Part shown: one piece after another, positions 1 through 5,375 of the stretch | How positions within the stretch are numbered: the stretch's first letter is position 1 | Layout: each line of letters begins with the position of its first letter | Origin: an uncultured Candidatus Melainabacteria bacterium | GTDB lineage: Bacteria; Cyanobacteriota; Vampirovibrionia; Gastranaerophilales; Gastranaerophilaceae | NCBI GenBank assembly: GCA_937891325.1 | Contig: CALAFU010000075.1 | Location: 1-5,377 of the forward strand | Direction: 5' to 3' | DNA: 5,377 nt | Made by a program: the position numbers and the translations under genes | Notes under the pieces: generated by a model | Databases searched by the model: none | What the model was told of the DNA's origin: nothing | The model's input: the letters and a program-made list of their open reading frames with translations, nothing else

Positions 1-413
1 TTAGTGAATGTATACCAACGCTCATTGTAAGATATAAAAAAGTTGCCAGGATGCTTAAACACAACTTGATTATAACCAACATACTCAAAATCGCTATCGT
101 GTATTTCACGCTTTTTAATCATCGATGATAACTGTCCATATTCGTTATAATAATCACAAGTAGTAAGTTCATAACAAATATCGTCACCAAAACTAATGAA
201 GTCAGTAGGTAACGTTTTTGCTACTCCAACGTCATCTTTTGTAATTACAAAATTTGCGAATGAATATTTCGGTTTGATTGTAGAACAGACTTGCGTTATT
301 ACTTCATTTGCATAAAACGGAAATCTACTTAACAAATTTTGTACAGTAGCTTCATTTTCCGTTAAATCAAGTTTAGCAAGCGCCGCATCTTTTATATAGC
401 CCCAAGTATACAT
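1..413 (-). CDS. Putative head-tail connector protein, 3' end cut off by the window edge
   Basis: Reading down from ATG at 413, I translated 137 open codons to the left edge with no stop. The protein begins MYTWGYIKDAALAKLDL and has a helical N-terminal part with the run SRFPFYANEVITQVCSTIKPKY (residues about 29-50, split here only by reading), followed by a beta-rich, aromatic-rich part. The TTA at bases 1-3 is not in this frame, so the gene continues outside the window. AGGAGG at 427-422 sits 8 bases before the ATG and fixes the start. A short protein with this YIKDxALAKLxL-type opening, directly after the major capsid gene, is what I recall of head-tail connector or adaptor proteins in Firmicutes gut phages. 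These bind the portal side of the filled head and form the joint to the tail. It is the first gene after the capsid terminator and probably has its own promoter. The role rests on position and remembered resemblance, not on a catalytic motif. Another head-completion protein is possible. Confidence 0.72.
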   Translation of the reverse strand, partial: MYTWGYIKDAALAKLDLTENEATVQNLLSRFPFYANEVITQVCSTIKPKYSFANFVITKDDVGVAKTLPTDFISFGDDICYELTTCDYYNEYGQLSSMIKKREIHDSDFEYVGYNQVVFKHPGNFFISYNERWYTFT

Positions 414-433
414 CTAAAATGCCTCCTAAATAA

Positions 434-507
434 TTTTAATATATAATAGAGACAGATTTTACTATCTCTTTATAAAATATATTGCCTAAAAATATTATAT
501 ATTAAAA
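434..507. repeat. 15-bp perfect inverted repeat in the connector leader
   Basis: TTTTAATATATAATA at 434-448 is exactly complementary to TATTATATATTAAAA at 493-507, with 44 bases between. Inside lies a smaller hairpin: AGAGACAG at 448-455 against CTATCTCT at 462-469, pairing at 7 of 8 positions with a 6-base loop. In the minus-strand transcript the whole leader could fold into one long hairpin ending just before the AGGAGG of the connector gene. Both arms also contain TATAAT, one facing each direction, so the repeat may instead be two opposed promoter boxes or a protein-binding palindrome. The arms are pure A/T, so pairing is weak per base and the repeat is less surprising than a mixed-base one would be. 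Confidence 0.6.
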
Positions 508-522
508 AGATTGATAAAGTAA
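487..522 (-). promoter_or_regulatory. Candidate promoter for the head-tail connector gene
   Basis: On the minus strand a perfect -10 box TATAAT lies at 499-494, embedded in AATATATAAT. The hexamer 17 bases upstream is TTACTT (522-517), a poor -35 match, and there is no TGn extension. Transcription would start near 487 and give a leader of about 70 bases before the ATG at 413. A promoter makes sense here because the capsid operon ends in a terminator just upstream. The region is very AT-rich, so a chance TATAAT is quite possible. An activator or a phage-specific factor may be needed. Confidence 0.4.
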
Positions 523-566
523 TCGCAATTGCAAGAGTCGAACTTGCTAAAACCTCTAATTGCGAT
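522..566 (-). ncRNA. tRNA-like acceptor/T-arm minihelix (candidate structured RNA)
   Basis: The minus strand reads GCAAG-TTCGACT-CTTGC at 547-531. This is a 5-bp stem closing a 7-base loop and matches the tRNA T-arm consensus at G53, T54, T55, C56, R57, A58, Y60 and C61. The 3' strand of that arm is followed with no gap by AATTGCG (530-524), which pairs perfectly with CGCAATT at 564-558. The result is a 7-bp acceptor-like stem stacked on a 5-bp T stem, 12 bp in all as in normal tRNA. Two more outer pairs extend the acceptor-like stem to 9 bp (522-530 with 558-566). Only a 10-base linker, AGAGGTTTTA, replaces the D arm, anticodon arm and variable loop. The base after the 7-bp stem is A and is followed by TTA, not CCA. 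It cannot decode codons. It could be a remnant of a deleted phage tRNA, a minimal RNase P or RNase Z cleavage signal between the capsid and connector messages, or a chance fold. The structure is seen; the function is unknown. Confidence 0.5.
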
Positions 567-597
567 AAAAGCTCGCCAACATTTCTATCGGCGAGCT
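567..597 (-). terminator. Rho-independent terminator after the major capsid gene
   Basis: AGCTCGCC and GGCGAGCT (597-590 and 577-570 on the minus strand) form a perfect 8-bp GC-rich stem with a 12-base loop. A T tract, four bases long (570-567, the first of them in the last stem pair), then ATCGC follows. It lies 17 bases past the capsid stop codon and would end the scaffold-decoration-capsid message. The T tract is short, so read-through into the downstream structured RNA and connector gene is plausible. Confidence 0.75.
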
Positions 598-614
598 AAT
601 ATGTTTAGATTACG

Positions 615-1844
615 TTAACCTTCAGCTTTTGTGGTAACAGTACCTACAACAGATACTGGTTTAACAATAGTTTCGGTCGGCGTAATTCTTGTGTAGTTGG
701 CAAGTTTGTTCCAACCGTCGCCAGCTCCGGTAGGAGTACCAAGTCTTACGTAAGCAACACCTCTCCAAGTAGCTACGTTGATATCAAATCTCTGTCTACC
801 TTCGTATTTAATACCGCGAGGAGCTTCTTTCTTTTCGAATGCGTTAAGCGTAAACGGAATACGTTCGGTAAGTTCAAGACCGTGATTTTCTTCATTATAA
901 GATTTATCTACAATAAAGAAACCAGCGCCGTCTTTGCACATGTCGATATCGAGGAAGTACGGAGAAGTTTTAAGAGTAGCACGTTCTCTCGCGGGGTTCG
1001 GGAATTTCGTTTCGCCTTGCATAAATACTTCAGCACTAAGTGCAGTAGCAAGAGCAGCTTTAAGATGAGCGTCGTTGCCGGTTACAATAGTCTTAGCATT
1101 AAGAACACCTGCTCTCTTACCATTGTCATCCTTCAAGTTTTCCATATGAGTAATAACTTGATTGATTACATCAGCAAGTTTAGATATCTGACCAGCGTCA
1201 TTACCACCAATTTTAAGGTCGTCAGTAGCGACATAGAAAAGGTTAGATTGATATGCATCTTGTATTTCTGCGGCAGTCATACCTTCACGTTTTACAATAG
1301 TGTGTTTGTTATAGAACAACGGATTTTTAGTCGTGTCCATAATATCACCAGTTGCAGTATCAGCAGAAGTAAGTCTGAGTCTCGACTTAATACCGTCGCC
1401 TGCTTCATAGAACGCATCTTCACCAAAACCACCAGCAAGAGACTTAATAGCGTATTCAACAATATCACCATGCCATCTTTTTACAAATGCTGTGGCATCG
1501 TCTTTAACACGTCTTACTTGACCATCTTCGAGTACTTGCTGCGATATAATGAAACCACCTTGGAAAGTTCTCGTTCTGTAAGTAGCCGAGAAACCTTCAG
1601 CAGTATTAAAAATAGGACCAACTGCATAATCAGCAGTTTCAGCAAATGCGTGTGCAAAACCTATGCTCGACGTATAGGTTTCTTGAAAAGATGCAAGAGA
1701 ACCACGACTAAAAATAAAGTCAATGGGGTTTTCTCTTTCCCAAGCTTCTTGCTGACTTCTCATCATTGCATGAAGCGGTTCTTTAAGAATGTTGTAATCG
1801 CTACGAAGTTTAAGTGCTTCGTCAATATTTATAATCATACCCAT
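615..1844 (-). CDS. Major capsid protein (HK97-fold type)
   Basis: This 409-residue protein is the main subunit of the phage head shell. Recognition rests on overall character: the length is typical, a helical N-arm (residues 1-45) is followed by a Gly/Thr/Arg-rich segment suited to an extended E-loop (about 75-105, TAEGFSATYRTRTFQGGFII), then a long mixed region and a C-terminal part with GRQRFDINVATWRGVAYVRLG (about 349-369), the kind of beta-rich ending seen in HK97-like capsid proteins. Synteny supports this, since it follows a scaffold gene and precedes a putative connector. AAGGAGG at 1860-1854 lies 9 bases before ATG 1844 and overlaps the stop codon of the gene upstream, so the two are probably translationally coupled. 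Methionine 3 is a weaker alternative start. The stop is TAA, with a terminator 17 bases beyond. No capsid protease gene or obvious propeptide is visible. The base composition is clearly richer in GC than the membrane genes upstream. The shell-protein call is firm; its exact family is not. Confidence 0.88.
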   Translation of the reverse strand: MGMIINIDEALKLRSDYNILKEPLHAMMRSQQEAWERENPIDFIFSRGSLASFQETYTSSIGFAHAFAETADYAVGPIFNTAEGFSATYRTRTFQGGFIISQQVLEDGQVRRVKDDATAFVKRWHGDIVEYAIKSLAGGFGEDAFYEAGDGIKSRLRLTSADTATGDIMDTTKNPLFYNKHTIVKREGMTAAEIQDAYQSNLFYVATDDLKIGGNDAGQISKLADVINQVITHMENLKDDNGKRAGVLNAKTIVTGNDAHLKAALATALSAEVFMQGETKFPNPARERATLKTSPYFLDIDMCKDGAGFFIVDKSYNEENHGLELTERIPFTLNAFEKKEAPRGIKYEGRQRFDINVATWRGVAYVRLGTPTGAGDGWNKLANYTRITPTETIVKPVSVVGTVTTKAEG

Positions 1845-1858
1845 AATGGTGTGCCTCC

Positions 1859-2371
1859 TTATGCTTCAACGTCATAAGCAATGACGTCGTCTTCGTTTAT
1901 TATTTTGAATGCTGCAATTTTCTTAGTGTTTACTTTAACATTTGCATCTGCCCACGCGTTGCTACCGTATGCATATTTTTCATATACGCCATCAGATACG
2001 AATACCAATGCTGTATCACCAGTAGCAGGTTGACTAATTCCAGCGAGAGCAGCGGCGTTTGCATAAAAACCTTTGAAGTTTGCAAGAGCTGCAACAGACA
2101 CTTTAATTTCGTCAGAGTATTTATAGTCTCTGTATTCTACGGGAACATGACCATATTCCATAGTCGTATCAGATTGAGCCATAATATGAGTAGCCTCAGT
2201 GAGTGCGGTGGGTACATCGTTTGCAGTAACAGCTTCTACAATTACGGGATTTTCACCATAAGAAGATACTACTGCGAGTTCGCCTACTTCAAGAGCGTCA
2301 TTACCAACAACTATGGCATCCATAACTACTTCTCTCTGTAAGTACGCAGTTCTAAATTTTGCTTTGTACAT
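1859..2371 (-). CDS. Putative head decoration or head fibre protein
   Basis: This 170-residue acidic, Ala/Val/Thr-rich protein has no membrane segment or signal peptide and looks mostly beta-structured. It starts MYKAKFRTAY, with ATG at 2371 preceded by GAGG 8 bases upstream. The stop TAA at 1861-1859 overlaps the ribosome site of the capsid gene. The C-terminal half has a repetitive-looking beta pattern with GDTALVFVSDGVYEKYAYGS (about 117-136), which resembles small domains on phage surface or fibre proteins. Its place between scaffold and major capsid is where many phages encode a shell-stabilising decoration protein (lambda gpD lies immediately before the capsid gene gpE). If so, it binds the outside of the expanded shell. 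I do not recognise a specific family. A head-tail or minor structural protein remains possible. The gene is certain; the role is inferred from position. Confidence 0.6.
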   Translation of the reverse strand: MYKAKFRTAYLQREVVMDAIVVGNDALEVGELAVVSSYGENPVIVEAVTANDVPTALTEATHIMAQSDTTMEYGHVPVEYRDYKYSDEIKVSVAALANFKGFYANAAALAGISQPATGDTALVFVSDGVYEKYAYGSNAWADANVKVNTKKIAAFKIINEDDVIAYDVEA

Positions 2372-2386
2372 AATAAATACCTCGTT

Positions 2387-3118
2387 TTATTTTTCGTCGA
2401 CCGTCATTTTATTTAATTCCTCATCGGTCATGTGAGGATTGAAAAATTTCCAGGTTTGTTTCTCTTTATCTGTAAGTAATCGTTTACCAGTAGGAGTTGG
2501 TGAGTCTCCACCTGCACTACGCAAATGCGACGTGGAACCTTTACTCTGTTCACTTCTTATTTTAGTAATAAGTTTTTCGCCTTCTAATTCTAAGTAGGCC
2601 GATTTCAGTGAACCTTTCTGTTTCCATAAATCAATAACTTCTTTCGGCAGTTGCGATAAAGATGTGATTTCGCCGTTCGTAAGTTTACTGATTTCTGCAA
2701 GTTCTTTCTCACCGAATTCTTTTATACGTTGTTTCTTAAATTCTTCAAGTTCTTTTAACCGCGGGTCAGAATTTAAACGTTGCTGTACAATTTCATCGAT
2801 TGCTCCAGATGCCTGGTCAGGGTCTAAGCCCTTATCTTCGAGTACTTTTTTCTCACGACTCTTTTGTAAATCTTCGTAAGAATTATACCCAAGTTCTTTT
2901 GCGATTGCATCTCGTTCTTCACGTCTTGCTTTATCAGTAGACTGTTTTAAACGTTGTGCAAATGCTTTAGTGGTATCAATTTCAGGTTTAGTACCTTCAT
3001 TGCTTGTCTGAGCTTGTGTTTCTTCCTTTGCAGGCGGCGTTTCCTGCCCTAATTCATCGCTGAACAATTGCTCAAGTTCGGCAGCGGTGAATTCGTTCAC
3101 GCCAAATTCGTTGGACAT
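2387..3118 (-). CDS. Capsid scaffolding protein
   Basis: This 243-residue, highly charged, mostly helical protein has very few aromatic residues, the usual look of an internal scaffold that guides procapsid assembly and then leaves or is degraded. The N-terminus (1-50) is acidic and low in complexity (Glu, Gln, Pro, Thr). Residues about 50-195 are predicted coiled-coil or helix, rich in Lys/Glu/Arg. A flexible Gly/Ser/Pro/Thr linker (about 192-212) leads to a short C-terminal helical segment containing TDKEKQTWKFFNPHMTDEEL, which would suit a capsid-binding tail as in other scaffold proteins. ATG at 3118 has AAGGAG about 7 bases upstream. The stop is TAA at 2389-2387, 15 bases before the decoration gene. 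It is the first gene of the capsid operon, downstream of a candidate promoter. The call rests on composition plus position directly before decoration and capsid genes. No catalytic serine-protease signature was noticed, so a fused protease is unlikely. Confidence 0.82.
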   Translation of the reverse strand: MSNEFGVNEFTAAELEQLFSDELGQETPPAKEETQAQTSNEGTKPEIDTTKAFAQRLKQSTDKARREERDAIAKELGYNSYEDLQKSREKKVLEDKGLDPDQASGAIDEIVQQRLNSDPRLKELEEFKKQRIKEFGEKELAEISKLTNGEITSLSQLPKEVIDLWKQKGSLKSAYLELEGEKLITKIRSEQSKGSTSHLRSAGGDSPTPTGKRLLTDKEKQTWKFFNPHMTDEELNKMTVDEK

Positions 3119-3168
3119 AATAGTCTCCTTCAGTAGTTATGGACGAGGTTGGGTTACTGGCCCTTTTG

Positions 3169-3196
3169 CAGTCTCATTATATATTATTCAAAATAC
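3169..3196 (-). promoter_or_regulatory. Candidate promoter for the capsid operon
   Basis: A perfect TATAAT on the minus strand at 3181-3176, inside AATATATAAT, lies just downstream of the terminator closing the preceding operon. Transcription would start near 3169 and give a leader of about 50 bases before the scaffold ATG. No convincing -35 is present: 17 bases upstream falls within the terminator's T tract. The sequence after the box, GAGACTG, closely resembles the GAGACAG that follows the plus-strand box at 438-447. The position is logical, but the box alone is weak evidence in such AT-rich DNA. Confidence 0.45.
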
Positions 3197-3227
3197 AAAA
3201 AAATATTACCTTATATAGGTAATATTT
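3197..3227 (-). terminator. Rho-independent terminator overlapping the end of the 298-residue gene
   Basis: On the minus strand AAATATTACC (3227-3218) pairs perfectly with GGTAATATTT (3210-3201), and one further T-A pair at the base of the loop makes 11 bp. Seven consecutive T residues (3203-3197) overlap and follow the stem. The stop codon TAA (3213-3211) of the membrane-protein gene lies in the loop, so the upstream arm encodes the last residues (ILP). The stem is AT-rich but the hairpin plus T tract is classical. It insulates the membrane cassette from the capsid operon. Confidence 0.8.
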
Positions 3228-4107
3228 CTTCAGTTTGCTTCGGAATATAGTTAAGATATTGTTTTAAAATATCTGTTTTACGCGTAAGATGCGCTGTCAA
3301 TGATATTGTAGCATCGTCGTAACCTTTAAAATACGACATATAACTCGCTCCGGCAAGATATGTAACTTTAAATATTACAATTACTATACCCGCCCAACCC
3401 CATTGAGTAATATCTTTAACGGCAATTAAAGACATAATCAACGTTGTTACAATATACTTAATTGCCATAATACCGTATTGACTACTTGCTAATGCATGTT
3501 CACCAAAACCAAGATTTGTAATATCTCGTGTGTTTATTGAACTAAGTAACACATTAACACTTATGCCCTTGATATTTACTCGTTTTGCTTTCTTAATTAC
3601 TTTATATTGTTCAACGTTATAACCAAGTGTCAACAATTGTATTTTCGTTAATGTTTTCAAAGGAGGAACGTCGTCAACGCCATTTTCAAAAGCTTCATAA
3701 GTAACACCCTCTTTACGTAATATATTACGTTGAATTTCTTTCAATGCTTCAATATTATATTCATCACAAAATGGTGCTAAATTTTTAATTTGTTCACCAC
3801 TTAGTGAATTTGCAATATCACTATACGCAGTCGCAACTGTAATAAACTTACTTGTACCCTTTCCTACGAATATACCTTTTTTATATAAATCGGTATTTAA
3901 TAACATTGCCGCAAGAAAATAAGGTAACCAACCAATTAAAAATTGTCCCCAATCAGTTTTAGTTGGGTCAGCAATATCAAATATATCAAGTGCTGCAGCA
4001 ACAATTGCTACAACTATGCCTGCCGCTACCCAGTCGAATATTGATTTTTTTAATTCATTCTTAACATTTACCTTACTATCTTGCAGTTTATCTTCAACTC
4101 TTTTCAA
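3211..4107 (-). CDS. Four-helix membrane protein of unknown function
   Basis: This 298-residue protein has two predicted transmembrane helices near the N-terminus (about 26-44 and 55-72) and two near the C-terminus (about 213-230 and 236-257). They enclose a soluble middle domain of about 135 residues (75-211). The N-terminal 22 residues are Lys-rich, so by the positive-inside rule both ends and the middle domain should face the cytoplasm. The start is TTG at 4107: GGAGG at 4121-4117 stands 9 bases before it, and no ATG fits as well. It overlaps the 148-residue gene by 14 bases, pointing to translational coupling. The stop lies in the loop of a terminator, so this is the last gene of its operon. 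The gene is AT-rich: one 60-base stretch (3601-3660) has 15 G+C, against 26 in a capsid stretch (661-720). I do not recognise the family. Holin, exclusion factor and membrane-remodelling roles are all possible, with no motif deciding between them. Confidence 0.85.
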   Translation of the reverse strand: MKRVEDKLQDSKVNVKNELKKSIFDWVAAGIVVAIVAAALDIFDIADPTKTDWGQFLIGWLPYFLAAMLLNTDLYKKGIFVGKGTSKFITVATAYSDIANSLSGEQIKNLAPFCDEYNIEALKEIQRNILRKEGVTYEAFENGVDDVPPLKTLTKIQLLTLGYNVEQYKVIKKAKRVNIKGISVNVLLSSINTRDITNLGFGEHALASSQYGIMAIKYIVTTLIMSLIAVKDITQWGWAGIVIVIFKVTYLAGASYMSYFKGYDDATISLTAHLTRKTDILKQYLNYIPKQTEEILPI

Positions 4108-4540
4108 GTCCTGCTACCTCCATCAATTTGTCGGTATTTGTAAACAAAAAACCAAGATGTTTATATGCTTCTGCTTCTTTGGGTAAAAGTATTTCAATAG
4201 TTTTATAAAAACGTTTAAATGTTAATTCATCAACACCAGTTGCTATCATTGTAGTTAAACAAACATAACGTACTGGTATCACAATATGTTCTAACAATAA
4301 TGTCAAAATAAATATTGCAGCTGACAATACAAACGCAGAAGGCACTTTCCATTTCTCAGCTATTTTATCTTTAAATATACACATTAAAATGATTATACCT
4401 AAAATACCAGCTGCCGATATTGCAGTTTCTGAGCGATGAATAAATAAGTCGCCACACGCAAACAATGTGGCAATGGGAGTACCCACAGTGAGTGCTGTGG
4501 ATATTCCCTTGAATGTATTATATTTTGCCACTTGTTTCAT
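4094..4540 (-). CDS. Small polytopic membrane protein of unknown function
   Basis: This 148-residue protein has three clear hydrophobic helices, about 13-33, 39-56 and 67-86, and a possible fourth at 87-103. A soluble C-terminal tail (about 104-148) contains many charged and aromatic residues. ATG at 4540 has GAGGT about 9 bases upstream, inside the end of the preceding gene, and lies 2 bases after that gene's stop. The stop TGA at 4096-4094 falls inside the next gene. Such packing indicates co-translation with the proteins on either side and perhaps one membrane complex. The size and helix count fit a holin, but no endolysin is adjacent and the long cytoplasm-like tail is not typical, so I leave it unassigned. 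A vague recollection of similar proteins in gut phage genomes supports a conserved phage gene but not a function. Confidence 0.85.
   Translation of the reverse strand: MKQVAKYNTFKGISTALTVGTPIATLFACGDLFIHRSETAISAAGILGIIILMCIFKDKIAEKWKVPSAFVLSAAIFILTLLLEHIVIPVRYVCLTTMIATGVDELTFKRFYKTIEILLPKEAEAYKHLGFLFTNTDKLMEVAGLEKS
4117..4121 (-). promoter_or_regulatory. Ribosome binding site supporting a TTG start
   Basis: GGAGG on the minus strand lies 9 bases before TTG 4107, inside the last codons of the 148-residue gene. It supports the unusual TTG as the true start of the 298-residue protein, since no in-frame ATG lies at a suitable distance. Confidence 0.75.
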
Positions 4541-4542
4541 AG

Positions 4543-5148
4543 TTAATACCTCGGTACAGATGTTTTCTTAGTTGACGTACTAGTTTGAACTTTAACATCA
4601 TTAGTTATTTCAGTAACTTTCTTACTTGCATCTTCTATTACTTTTTGTAATTCTTTTGCTTGTTCTTCAACTTGTGTTTTGAGAACAGTGATTTCATCTT
4701 GCAATTTTGCTTTTGCAGTCTGTTCAACATATTTAGCGTTAGTCAAAATACTTTGAACATTAGTACGAATACTTTCATCTTTAATGGTTGAATATACAAG
4801 AGATTGAACTTCAACAATAGCTTGTACCTTTTCGTTTACGGCACTGAGTTGTTCCGTTATCTGACTTAATTGGTCGTTAGTTGTTTGTATAAAACCATCG
4901 AGTTTAACTTCATTAGTTTTGCAACAATCGTGAGTCAAATTTACTTGGTCTATCATTTTCGCGTTTTCAATAAGCGAATTTGATAAATTTTGCGATACAC
5001 TATTGGTACTTTTATTAAATTTCATTTGACGTACAAACATTACAATTGCTGTAACAAATGCCATAAAATTACCAGAAGTAAAGAACAAAAGTATTTCATC
5101 TTTATGTTCAACAAACCAACTACCAATATTTCTTACAAATTCTACCAT
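4543..5148 (-). CDS. Single-pass membrane-anchored coiled-coil protein, unknown function
   Basis: This is a 201-residue protein read from ATG 5148. An upstream in-frame GTG at 5184 would add 12 residues, but AGGAGG at 5161-5156 lies 7 bases before ATG 5148 and would itself be coded through if GTG were used, so ATG is preferred. One hydrophobic helix (about 19-38) is followed by RQMKFNK, so the long C-terminal part should be cytoplasmic. Residues about 85-185 are heptad-like and rich in Gln, Glu, Lys, Val and Leu, a probable coiled coil that could oligomerise. The tail (186-201) is Thr/Ser/Lys-rich and disordered. A Cys-Cys pair sits at 75-76. It overlaps the upstream gene by 7 bases and ends 2 bases before the next start. 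The layout resembles a membrane-bound scaffold or tether. The predicted orientation argues against a periplasmic spanin. No family was recognised. Confidence 0.85.
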   Translation of the reverse strand: MVEFVRNIGSWFVEHKDEILLFFTSGNFMAFVTAIVMFVRQMKFNKSTNSVSQNLSNSLIENAKMIDQVNLTHDCCKTNEVKLDGFIQTTNDQLSQITEQLSAVNEKVQAIVEVQSLVYSTIKDESIRTNVQSILTNAKYVEQTAKAKLQDEITVLKTQVEEQAKELQKVIEDASKKVTEITNDVKVQTSTSTKKTSVPRY

Positions 5149-5375
5149 GTGATTTCCTCCTGTTCCAACTTTTGATTTAACCACATAGGTTTAGTTGGAA
5201 TTTTACGAGTTTCTGTTACATTAAGCCAATCGAAGTACCATTGACGAAGCTCAAGATACTGTTCTTCTGAAAGTTGGTCGTACCACATTTTACCTCTATT
5301 GATAACAGAAAAACATTCTGTGGCACGACGTTCTTTCAGATATCTAACTTCGTCTTCATAAGACAAGATTTTCAT
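5142..5375 (-). CDS. Small conserved phage protein, unknown function
   Basis: This 77-residue soluble protein begins MKILSYEDEV and is rich in Glu, Arg, Trp and Tyr. Residues about 27-65 form an amphipathic helical stretch ending in WYFDWLNVTETRKIPTKP, a pattern I recall loosely from small uncharacterised proteins in Firmicutes phages. There are no membrane helices or metal-binding motifs. Only two bases lie upstream of ATG 5375 in the window, so its ribosome site cannot be seen and a start further upstream cannot be excluded. The stop is TAG at 5144-5142, inside the start of the coiled-coil membrane gene (ATGGTAG overlap), so the two are probably co-translated. The ribosome site of the next gene is encoded in its last codons. 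Its link to the membrane cassette is by arrangement only. Confidence 0.78.
   Translation of the reverse strand: MKILSYEDEVRYLKERRATECFSVINRGKMWYDQLSEEQYLELRQWYFDWLNVTETRKIPTKPMWLNQKLEQEEITW
5156..5161 (-). promoter_or_regulatory. Ribosome binding site deciding the start of the coiled-coil gene
   Basis: AGGAGG on the minus strand with a 7-base spacer to ATG 5148. It settles the choice against the upstream in-frame GTG at 5184, which has no comparable site. Confidence 0.8.

Noticed and set aside
1..3. TTA at the left edge as a TAA stop for the connector gene
   Set aside because: It is out of frame with ATG 413. The reading frame is still open at the edge.
522..547. Phage attachment site formed by a tRNA 3' end
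   Set aside because: It lies in the middle of head genes with no integrase in view, and the 5' acceptor strand is also present and perfectly paired, which a 3' tRNA fragment would not need.
522..600. A complete tRNA gene
   Set aside because: The T arm and acceptor stem are clear, but only 10 bases separate them on the 5' side, so there is no room for D and anticodon arms. The neighbouring GC-rich hairpin is better explained as a terminator.
882..1877. A 331-codon open frame on the plus strand opposite the capsid gene
   Set aside because: It is antisense to a well supported capsid gene. Its product is rich in Ser, Cys, Phe and Ile as expected of a shadow frame, and I found no ribosome site that would support its start.
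2030..2341. Plus-strand open frame of 103 codons
   Set aside because: It lies antisense within the decoration gene, with shadow-like composition and no supporting context.
2664..2879. Plus-strand open frame of 71 codons
   Set aside because: It is a Ser-rich antisense shadow of the Glu/Lys-rich scaffold gene.
3119..3168. Weak CAGTA/TACTG pairing in the scaffold leader as a regulatory hairpin
   Set aside because: Only five base pairs across a long loop, with no extension. It is not distinguishable from chance.
4094..4540. Holin assignment for the 148-residue membrane protein
   Set aside because: The helix count is permissive, but no endolysin is adjacent and the long soluble tail is atypical, so it was left as unknown function.
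4990..5175. Plus-strand open frame of 61 codons
   Set aside because: It is antisense to the coiled-coil membrane gene, with no convincing start signal.
5148..5184. GTG at 5184 as the start of the coiled-coil protein
   Set aside because: The strong AGGAGG is placed for ATG 5148, and the added residues would simply translate that site.
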